A stretch of DNA of 11,730 nt from Proteiniphilum sp. UBA4084 (GTDB lineage: Bacteria; Bacteroidota; Bacteroidia; Bacteroidales; Dysgonomonadaceae). The stretch covers positions 34,346-46,075 of the forward strand of contig DFYK01000062.1 of the NCBI GenBank assembly GCA_002383605.1, in the 5' to 3' direction. Shown here piece after piece: positions 6,510-11,730 of the stretch. The position numbers were made by a program, and so were the translations under genes. Under the pieces are notes generated by a model. The model had not been told where the DNA came from and searched no databases. It saw only the letters and a program-made list of their open reading frames with translations. Each line of letters starts with the position of its first letter. Position 1 is the stretch's first letter.

Positions 6510-7445
6510 ATAAAAACGAAAGAACCCGATTTTTCCCCGCAACCCATACTGCTCGTCCTGCTTGGCCCGACCGGCGTGGGCAAAACCGAGTTAAGCCTGC
6601 AGCTTGCCGAACAACTGCGGTGCCCCATTTTATCGGCAGACTCACGCCAGATATACCGGGGCATGACCATTGGTACGGCTGCACCCACACACGCACAATT
6701 GCAACGCGTGGAGCATCATTTTGTGGGGACGCTCGCACCCGAAGATTATTACAGCGCCAGTGAGTATGAACAGCATGTCCTCTTGCTGCTCGACAAACTG
6801 TTCAGACAACACCCGGTCGTCATACTCACGGGGGGATCCATGATGTATATTGATGCCGTGTGCAAGGGCATTGATGAGATTCCTACCATAGATGAAACCT
6901 TGCGGGAGGAACTGCAGCAGCTATACCGAAGTGAGGGACTCGATCCGATCCGGCAGCAACTGAAGATGCTGGATCCGGTGTTTTACGACGAGGTGGATCT
7001 GAAAAATCCAAAAAGGGTAATACATGCCCTTGAGGTGTGCCTGATGGCAGGAAAACCTTATTCATCCCTTCGCACAAACCCCAGGAAGAAACGCCCTTTT
7101 CAGATTGTGAAGGTTGGTTTTACCCGGGAGCGCGAAGAGCTGTACGCGCGGATTAACCGGCGGGTAGATACAATGATGGAAGAGGGACTGCTCGGGGAGG
7201 TAAGGAGCTTTTATCCGAAACGCCACCTGAATTCATTGAATACGGTGGGTTATAAAGAGCTTTTCGATTATCTCGACGGAAACAGCACACTCGATTTTGC
7301 CGTTGAAAAGATAAAACAGCATTCCCGAAATTATGCCCGTAAGCAACTCACCTGGTTCAGAAAAGACAAAGAGATTCATTGGATAAATCTTTCTGATAAT
7401 GACGCCGATGTGGCAATGCAAATCATTGCACGCTTGCAGGCATAA
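6510..7445 (+). CDS. miaA: tRNA dimethylallyltransferase with no canonical start codon (ATA at expected start)
   Basis: MiaA attaches dimethylallyl from DMAPP to N6 of A37 in tRNAs that read UNN codons. Motifs, numbered from 6510: P-loop GPTGVGKT (19-26), DSRQIY (44-49, with the general-base Asp), then HHFVGTLAPEDYYSASEYEQ, GGSMMYIDAV, VGFTREREELYARINRRV, LNTVGYKELFDY, and the C-terminal NYARKQLTWFRKD. Length from 6510 is 311, normal for the family. The frame is open back to a TAA at 6495 but has no ATG, GTG or TTG before the P-loop. The GTG at 6576 codes the Val inside GPTGVGKT and would destroy it. ATA AAA ACG AAA at 6510 looks like a usual ATG start with one base changed; CTG at 6549 is another option. 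The enzyme identity is certain; the start is not. Confidence 0.93.
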   Translation: MKTKEPDFSPQPILLVLLGPTGVGKTELSLQLAEQLRCPILSADSRQIYRGMTIGTAAPTHAQLQRVEHHFVGTLAPEDYYSASEYEQHVLLLLDKLFRQHPVVILTGGSMMYIDAVCKGIDEIPTIDETLREELQQLYRSEGLDPIRQQLKMLDPVFYDEVDLKNPKRVIHALEVCLMAGKPYSSLRTNPRKKRPFQIVKVGFTREREELYARINRRVDTMMEEGLLGEVRSFYPKRHLNSLNTVGYKELFDYLDGNSTLDFAVEKIKQHSRNYARKQLTWFRKDKEIHWINLSDNDADVAMQIIARLQA

Positions 7446-7508
7446 GTCATTTCCTCTTGTAAAGTGTTTATAGTAATCACAATTTTGATCTGTTTTTTTT
7501 ATCTGTTA

Positions 7509-7539
7509 TTGGTTTATTCGGAAAAATATACTACTTTTG
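7509..7539 (+). promoter_or_regulatory. Bacteroidetes-type promoter of the tRNA-Asn pair
   Basis: TTG (7509-7511), 20 bases, then TACTTTTG (7532-7539) followed by C. This matches the TTG-N19-21-TAnnTTTG consensus fully. Transcription would start near 7545, giving a leader of just over 20 bases before the first tRNA at 7568. Confidence 0.7.
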
Positions 7540-7567
7540 CATCGCTTTTCAACACAGAGAGAAATAT

Positions 7568-7641
7568 TCTTCCTTAGCTCAGTCGGTTAGAGCATCTGAC
7601 TGTTAATCAGAGGGTCCTTGGTTCAAGTCCAAGAGGAAGAG
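7568..7641 (+). tRNA. tRNA-Asn(GTT), first copy
   Basis: A full cloverleaf can be folded by eye. Acceptor TCTTCCT (7568-7574) pairs perfectly with AGGAAGA (7634-7640); the D stem is GCTC/GAGC; the anticodon stem TCTGA/TCAGA holds the loop CTGTTAA with anticodon GTT; the T stem CTTGG/CCAAG holds the loop TTCAAGT. The discriminator base is G7641. CCA is not encoded, as usual in Bacteroidetes. Confidence 0.97.
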
Positions 7642-7662
7642 CAGCTTACAATCAAGAACTAT

Positions 7663-7736
7663 TCTTCAGTAGCTCAGTCGGTTAGAGCATCTGACTGTTA
7701 ATCAGAGGGTCGTTGGTTCAAGTCCAACCTGAAGAG
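7663..7736 (+). tRNA. tRNA-Asn(GTT), second copy
   Basis: This copy starts 21 bases after the first. The D arm and anticodon arm are identical to it, with anticodon GTT. The acceptor is TCTTCAG/CTGAAGA and the T stem GTTGG/CCAAC. Every difference from the first copy is a swap of a whole base pair, so the fold is kept. The discriminator is G7736 and CCA is not encoded. It probably shares one precursor transcript with the first copy. Confidence 0.97.
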
Positions 7737-7739
7737 CGG

Positions 7740-7765
7740 AAAACGGGTCATGCGGCTCGTTTTTT
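7740..7765 (+). terminator. Rho-independent terminator of the tRNA-Asn operon
   Basis: AAAACGGGTC (7740-7749) pairs with GGCTCGTTTT (7754-7763), including two G-T pairs, around the loop ATGC. A run of six T (7760-7765) closes it. It lies directly after the second tRNA. Confidence 0.7.
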
Positions 7766-7824
7766 CTGTTTAAGCAGCAACTTGGATCACACTGCTACCG
7801 ACGAATCAGCAAAAGTTTGAACCG

Positions 7825-8790
7825 ATGAAAAAAGTATTGATTGCATACCGGCTAAAACCGGAGGGACTGCGTGTTCTGGAAGGGAAGTATGCGGTAACCC
7901 TCCCGACGGAGAAGTCCTCTTTTTCCAGGGAGGAGGTATTGGCGATGATCCCCGATTTTGAGGTGCTTGTCCCCAATTTCAGTTTTTATACCGATCAGGA
8001 GATCATGGAGCATGGCAGCAAACTGGAACTTATTTCCAATTGGGGCGTGGGTTTCAATAATATCGATGTGGATTATGCCACCCAAAAAGGGATTGCTGTC
8101 ACCAACATTCCCGATTCTACCCGGGAACCGACCGCAGAATTTGCTTTTGGCCTCCTGCTGGCTGCCGGCCGGCGTATCAGCTATTACGACCGGAAACTCC
8201 GAAGTCCGGAAGGGGTAAGTTGGGGTATCTATGCTGAAGCCGGATTGTCGATATACGGCAAGACATTGGGGATCATAGGGATGGGAAGGATAGGCCAGTC
8301 TCTGGCACGCCGGGCCGTGGCTTCAGGCATGGAGATCATCTACCACAACAGGAACAGGTTGAGCAGGGAAATTGAAAAAAATTACAACGCAACTTACGTC
8401 TCTCTCGACAACTTACTAAGCACAGCGGACTATGTCTCCCTGAATGCTCCTTCCACAAAAGATACCCGTCACATGATCGGAGAACGGGAACTGGACATCA
8501 TGAAACCCACCGCAGTATTCATCAACACAGCGCGGGGAGAGATGGTTGATGAGCGTGCTTTGGCAGATGCTTTGAGAAATAATAAAATATGGGCAGCCGC
8601 ACTCGATGTATTTGAAAATGAACCCCATATTCTGCCGGAACTGCTCACACTCGACAATGTGATTCTGGCACCCCATGCGGGAACCAAAACTGTGGAAGCC
8701 CGCCTCAACATGTCCATAGAAATGGCCCGAAACATCGTCGGTTTTTACGAAGGTACCTTCCCGGTATCGCGGGTTAACGAAACAACCTGA
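7825..8790 (+). CDS. D-isomer-specific 2-hydroxyacid dehydrogenase (glyoxylate/hydroxypyruvate reductase-like)
   Basis: A 321-residue cytosolic oxidoreductase that reduces a 2-keto acid to a D-2-hydroxy acid, or the reverse. The Rossmann motif GMGRIG is at 152-157. The catalytic triad is visible: Arg237 in NTARGEMVDE, Glu266 in DVFENEP and His284 in APHAGT. The substrate loop is NWGVGFNNID (72-81). After the second strand of the cofactor domain the sequence reads YHNRNRLS (173-180); an Asp here usually binds NAD, while Asn plus Arg suggests NADP(H). This favours a glyoxylate/hydroxypyruvate or gluconate-type reductase over phosphoglycerate dehydrogenase, and there is no ACT domain. The exact substrate cannot be told. 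It leads a tight run: the next gene begins 8 bases after its stop. Confidence 0.92.
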   Translation: MKKVLIAYRLKPEGLRVLEGKYAVTLPTEKSSFSREEVLAMIPDFEVLVPNFSFYTDQEIMEHGSKLELISNWGVGFNNIDVDYATQKGIAVTNIPDSTREPTAEFAFGLLLAAGRRISYYDRKLRSPEGVSWGIYAEAGLSIYGKTLGIIGMGRIGQSLARRAVASGMEIIYHNRNRLSREIEKNYNATYVSLDNLLSTADYVSLNAPSTKDTRHMIGERELDIMKPTAVFINTARGEMVDERALADALRNNKIWAAALDVFENEPHILPELLTLDNVILAPHAGTKTVEARLNMSIEMARNIVGFYEGTFPVSRVNETT

Positions 8791-8798
8791 CTTTTTAC

Positions 8799-9509
8799 AT
8801 GACAGCAGCGAACATAAAACAGCAGCTTCTTGCTTTTGGTAATCCCCTCAAAGCGGAACATGCGAAATATTTTTTCAAGACAGGAAAAGGACAATACGGT
8901 GAGGGGGACCGGTTTATGGGATGCACTGTTCCCGAGACACGCGGGGTAGCCGGGAAATTCATGCAAACACCATTTGGTGAACTGGAAATATTGTTGAACG
9001 ATGATTTACATGAGTGTCGTCTTTGTGCATTGATCATCCTGGTAGCACAATTTCAAAAAGCCGGTGATTTGGCGCGGAAGGAGATTGTTGATTTTTATCT
9101 TGCCCATACCCATCGGATCAACAACTGGGATCTGGTAGATCTGTCGTGTTACCACATCATCGGTGCCTGGTTGAAAGGTCAGGAAGATCGCTCCCTGTTA
9201 TACAGGCTGGCAGAAAGCAACCAGCTGTGGGAACAGCGCATCGCAATTGTTTCAACAATGGCTTTCATCCGAAACAATGACTTTTCAGATACGCTGAATC
9301 TGTGTGAGTTGTTTTTGACCCACAAACACGACCTGATGCACAAAGCCTGTGGCTGGATGCTCAGGGAGGCTGGCAAGCGCGATGAGGCCGTGCTGACCGG
9401 TTTTCTCGACAATCACCACCCGAAGATGCCGCGGACAATGCTTCGCTATGCCATTGAACGGTTGTCGCCCGAACAAAAGAACCATTACATGATGCGGCCG
9501 GGCAAATAG
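8799..9509 (+). CDS. AlkD-like DNA alkylation repair protein (HEAT-like repeat DNA glycosylase)
   Basis: A 236-residue, mostly helical protein of the AlkC/AlkD group, which excises N3- and N7-alkylated purines without flipping the base. The family core NNWDLVDLSC (108-117) is present. Comparing with the known AlkD active site (two Trp, one Asp, one Arg), the likely equivalents are Trp110, Asp114, Arg147 (in LWEQRIAIVST) and Trp186 (in KACGWMLREAGKRD). The N-terminal GCTVPETRGVAGKF (41-54) is also typical. Length agrees with AlkD (about 237). It sits 8 bases after the dehydrogenase and 9 bases before the M16 protease, so it is probably cotranscribed with both, although their functions are unrelated. 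No sign of Ada-type regulation is seen. Confidence 0.93.
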   Translation: MTAANIKQQLLAFGNPLKAEHAKYFFKTGKGQYGEGDRFMGCTVPETRGVAGKFMQTPFGELEILLNDDLHECRLCALIILVAQFQKAGDLARKEIVDFYLAHTHRINNWDLVDLSCYHIIGAWLKGQEDRSLLYRLAESNQLWEQRIAIVSTMAFIRNNDFSDTLNLCELFLTHKHDLMHKACGWMLREAGKRDEAVLTGFLDNHHPKMPRTMLRYAIERLSPEQKNHYMMRPGK

Positions 9510-9518
9510 AAGAATGAA

Positions 9519-10733
9519 ATGATACATACACATACATTACCGAACGGCCTTCGGATTGTTCATCGCTACTTTCCTTCTGAAATATCTTATTGTGGTATCG
9601 TGATCAATACCGGTACACGTGACGAGTATCCCGGTGAATCGGGCATGGCACATTTTGTGGAGCACATGCTCTTTAAGGGAACAACCAAAAGGAGAGCGCA
9701 TCATATTGCGAACCGGATGGAAAATGTGGGAGGCGATTTAAATGCTTACACGACCAAAGAGGAGACCTTTTATTATGCCACGTTTCTGGAAGATTATTTC
9801 TCCCGCGCAACGGAGCTTCTGAGTGATATCCTCTTTCATTCAGTCTTTTCACCCCGGCAGATTGAGCGGGAAAGAGAAGTCATTCTCGATGAGATCAATT
9901 CTTATCACGACACACCCTCGGAACTCATCTACGATGACTTTGAAAACCTGTTCTACAGAGGACATGACATGGGGCATTATATACTGGGTGAAGAGGCAAC
10001 GCTCAGTGAGTTTGGTAAGGCGCAGATCCTGCATTTCATGGACAGGCAGTATCATCCTTCCGAAATGGTTTTTTTCTCTTTCGGTAAGACACCATTCGCG
10101 CGGATAGTCCGTCAGGTTGAGAAATATTTCTCCCTCTCTCATGATCAGTTGCCCCGTAAGATGAGAACAGCGCCCGCTCCGGTTGCTCCGTTCCGTGAGG
10201 AAATACAAAAAAATACAACCCAAACGCATGTCATGTTGGGATATCCTGCATTCTCGTTTCATCATCCCCGGAAATACGCGTTATACCTGCTCAACAACAT
10301 GCTGGGAGGCGGCAGCCTCAACAGCCGCCTCAATGCTTCATTGCGGGAAAAGCACGGACTGGCCTATCTGGTGGAATCGAATGTGACACTCTATTCCGAT
10401 TCAGGCCTTCTTTCCATCTATTTTGCCTGCGATCCGAAACAAAGAGACAAATGTATTCGCCTGATCGGGAAGGAAATTGAAAAACTGAAATCAAAAGAGC
10501 TGACCCCCATGCAGCTTTCACTGGCTAAAAGGCAGTGGAAAGGACAATTGGGCATTGCGTCGGAGAACAATGAAAACAGCGCACTTGCATTGGGTAAGCA
10601 GCTTTTGCATTTTCAGCGGTATACTCCCCTTGAAGAAGTCTTTGCCCACATAGACGCAATCACATCGGATCAGCTAAGGGAGGTGGCCAACGAGGTTTTT
10701 GCCGATGATGCCTCGGGGTTGATTTATTATTAA
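9519..10733 (+). CDS. M16 family zinc metallopeptidase (pitrilysin/processing-peptidase type)
   Basis: A 404-residue single-unit M16 protein. The inverted zinc motif HFVEH is at 45-49 (His45, Glu48, His49), and the third ligand is most likely Glu125 in REVILDEINSY, 80 residues after the first His as in processing peptidases. The C-terminal half has the R/Y-type signature: Ser269-Arg270 in GGSLNSRL, then LREKHGLAYLV (275-285). No signal peptide is seen, so a cytoplasmic role is likely. Bacterial homologues of this size (PepR/YmxG-like) act as dimers on peptides or small proteins; the substrate here is unknown. ATG at 9519 is chosen over the ATG at 9514, which is followed by AAA TGA. It is the last gene of the three-gene run and is followed by a probable terminator. 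Confidence 0.95.
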   Translation: MIHTHTLPNGLRIVHRYFPSEISYCGIVINTGTRDEYPGESGMAHFVEHMLFKGTTKRRAHHIANRMENVGGDLNAYTTKEETFYYATFLEDYFSRATELLSDILFHSVFSPRQIEREREVILDEINSYHDTPSELIYDDFENLFYRGHDMGHYILGEEATLSEFGKAQILHFMDRQYHPSEMVFFSFGKTPFARIVRQVEKYFSLSHDQLPRKMRTAPAPVAPFREEIQKNTTQTHVMLGYPAFSFHHPRKYALYLLNNMLGGGSLNSRLNASLREKHGLAYLVESNVTLYSDSGLLSIYFACDPKQRDKCIRLIGKEIEKLKSKELTPMQLSLAKRQWKGQLGIASENNENSALALGKQLLHFQRYTPLEEVFAHIDAITSDQLREVANEVFADDASGLIYY

Positions 10734-10756
10734 ACCAATAAAAGAGAGGCTTATCT

Positions 10757-10787
10757 CCCATTTTCCGATATCAGGAAATGGGCTTTT
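10757..10787 (+). terminator. Probable terminator after the M16 protease gene
   Basis: CCCATTTTC (10757-10765) pairs with GGAAATGGG (10774-10782), with one G-T pair, and is followed by CTTTT. The T-run is short, so termination may be partial. It begins 24 bases after the stop codon. Confidence 0.5.
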
Positions 10788-10801
10788 CGAACAAATAAAG
10801 C

Positions 10802-10828
10802 CCAAAACTGTTTTATTAAAAGTTTTGG
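10802..10828 (+). repeat. Hairpin upstream of the outer-membrane barrel gene
   Basis: CCAAAACT (10802-10809) and AGTTTTGG (10821-10828) form a perfect 8-base inverted repeat around an 11-base AT-rich loop. It lies 57 bases before the ATG at 10885. It could be in the 5' leader of that gene, or a second terminator element read from upstream; there is no T-run after it. Confidence 0.4.
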
Positions 10829-10884
10829 ATTACGAATGACCAAAGCTGGATTTAAAACAAACTGAACATTAAAGTGATTGAATT

Positions 10885-11505
10885 ATGAAAAAATTAAGAT
10901 TAATGGCACTTATAGGAATGCTTGCTATCGTTACAGGCGTAAGTGCTCAGCTAAATTTAGGGATTAAAGGTGGTGTAAACATGTCTAATCTTGTTTATGA
11001 CGACGAGATAGATGATAAAAATCCGAAGATAGGATTTAACGTGGGTCTGGCACTTGATTATGAGTTTTTGCCCAGCTCTGCCATTCAGACAGGCCTGTTC
11101 TTTACCACCAAAGGGTTTAAGGCAGTGGATGCTACACTGGATACCGAATATACCGAGAACTTAATGTATCTCCAACTTCCTCTGCATTATGCATACAAGG
11201 TGGATGTTACCCCGGGAACACGCGTCGTTTTTCATGCCGGCCCCTATGCAGCCTATGGAGTGGGTGGAAGCAGAGAAGCGAAAGTGGGAAATTTAATGGG
11301 TGAATGGGATGTAGACAAAATTTTTGGTGATGAGAACAGGCAGTATAAACCTTTTGATGCAGGGCTGGGACTTGGTGTGGGAGCCGAGTTTGGACCTCTT
11401 CTTCTCGACTTGGGCTGGGATATGGGTTTGGTCAATATCTCAAATGCTGATAACGGAAATGTGAAGAATCAAAATGCATATCTTTCTGTGGGCTACAAAT
11501 TCTAA
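10885..11505 (+). CDS. Outer-membrane beta-barrel protein, PorT-family type
   Basis: A 206-residue secreted protein. The N-terminus MKKLRLMALIGMLAIVTGVSA is a classical signal peptide, probably cut before Gln22. The mature part, about 185 residues, is built of short alternating strands typical of an eight-strand barrel: LNLGIKGGVNMSNL, IGFNVGLALDYEF, AIQTGLFFTTKGF, MYLQLPLHYAYKV, RVVFHAGPYAAYGV, DAGLGLGVGAEF and LLLDLGWDMGLVNIS. It ends with SVGYKF, where the final Phe is the usual outer-membrane insertion signal. The family (outer-membrane protein beta-barrel, PorT-like) is abundant in Bacteroidetes; most members have no known function, and resemblance to Porphyromonas PorT does not prove a role in type IX secretion. 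It has its own long upstream gap (151 bases) and seems a single-gene unit. Confidence 0.88.
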   Translation: MKKLRLMALIGMLAIVTGVSAQLNLGIKGGVNMSNLVYDDEIDDKNPKIGFNVGLALDYEFLPSSAIQTGLFFTTKGFKAVDATLDTEYTENLMYLQLPLHYAYKVDVTPGTRVVFHAGPYAAYGVGGSREAKVGNLMGEWDVDKIFGDENRQYKPFDAGLGLGVGAEFGPLLLDLGWDMGLVNISNADNGNVKNQNAYLSVGYKF

Positions 11506-11571
11506 TTTTAAAAATCTAATGTTTCGCAGTTGAAACAGAGGTTGATAATGATAGAATAAAGGACAAAAAAA

Positions 11572-11646
11572 GTAGCATATTTTAGCTAATATATCACTGA
11601 AAATGATTATCTTAGCGATGGATATCAAACCATTAAAATATGCTAC
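11572..11646. repeat. Perfect 13-base inverted repeat around the start of the right-edge gene
   Basis: GTAGCATATTTTA (11572-11584) recurs as its exact reverse complement TAAAATATGCTAC (11634-11646), with 49 bases between. The right arm contains the ATG (11640-11642) of the last gene. Between the arms, TATCTTAG (11608-11615) resembles a -7 element. The repeat could be an insertion-sequence end, an operator, or an mRNA stem that hides the start codon. Confidence 0.6.
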
Positions 11647-11730
11647 AGGACAAAGATATAAAAAAGATTCAAGAGTTGAAAGCGGACTTTACCCCCAATA
11701 GGTTATCCGCGGAAGAGATTTTTAGCCGCT
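11640..11730 (+). CDS. N-terminal 30 codons of an unidentified protein, possibly a transposase
   Basis: An open frame from ATG at 11640 to the window end starts MLQDKDIKKIQELKADF and goes on with charged helical residues to EEIFSR. Thirty residues are too few for a sure family. A transposase of a Bacteroidetes insertion sequence is one possibility, suggested by the short charged helical start and the adjacent inverted repeat, but an ordinary gene is equally possible. A -7-like TATCTTAG lies 24 bases upstream of the ATG. Confidence 0.4.
   Translation, partial: MLQDKDIKKIQELKADFTPNRLSAEEIFSR

Noticed and set aside
6576..7445. miaA starting at GTG 6576
   Set aside because: This GTG codes the Val of the P-loop GPTGVGKT; starting here would remove part of the nucleotide-binding loop and leave a shorter protein than the family norm.
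7568..7736. Tandem repeat suggesting a CRISPR-like or other repeat array
   Set aside because: The repeated units are two full tRNA-Asn cloverleaves; there are only two and no spacers.
7617..7824. tRNA-Asn 3' end as an attachment site of an integrated element
   Set aside because: I saw no integrase gene and no further copy of the tRNA 3' end in the window besides the second intact tRNA.
9849..10265. Minus-strand frame of 138 codons opposite the M16 protease
   Set aside because: The M16 reading carries the zinc motif and family signatures; this frame has none.

Overview
The window looks like an ordinary housekeeping stretch of a Bacteroidetes chromosome, probably order Bacteroidales. The signs are Bacteroidetes-type promoters (TTG/TTTG, about 19-20 bases, then TAnnTTTG), almost no Shine-Dalgarno sequences, an RpoN next to gcvH-purE, a pRiA4b-ORF3-like gene just before miaA, a small PorT-type outer-membrane barrel, and a DPP III with the HECLGH zinc motif. 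A family such as Dysgonomonadaceae is plausible, but this is inference from gene content.

Left part (1-5597, all on the minus strand, so read right to left): rpoN (sigma-54), a PAP2-like membrane protein, then a good promoter and a tight cluster gcvH - purE - SIS-domain sugar-phosphate isomerase (gaps of 11 and 15 bases). Beyond these, 68 bases further on, is a lipoprotein dipeptidyl peptidase III that runs off the left edge. The cluster joins glycine cleavage (lipoyl carrier), purine synthesis and probably Kdo/arabinose-5-phosphate metabolism.

Middle (5598-7824): a noncoding, AT-rich divergent region of about 300 bases, then on the plus strand a small acidic pRiA4b-ORF3-like protein and miaA (tRNA dimethylallyltransferase). 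The miaA frame has no ATG, GTG or TTG before its P-loop; an ATA codon sits where the start is expected. Two tandem tRNA-Asn(GTT) genes follow, with a textbook promoter in front and a hairpin terminator behind.

Right part (7825-11730, plus strand): a three-gene run with gaps of only 8 and 9 bases (2-hydroxyacid dehydrogenase, AlkD-like DNA alkylation repair glycosylase, M16 zinc protease), closed by a probable terminator. A secreted outer-membrane beta-barrel protein follows. At the right edge, the first 30 codons of an unidentified gene begin inside a perfect 13-base inverted repeat, possibly the start of an insertion sequence.

I did not find a convincing new multi-gene system. The points most worth checking are the miaA start codon, the inverted repeat and truncated gene at the right edge, the altered PAP2 active-site motifs, and the lipoprotein signal on DPP III.
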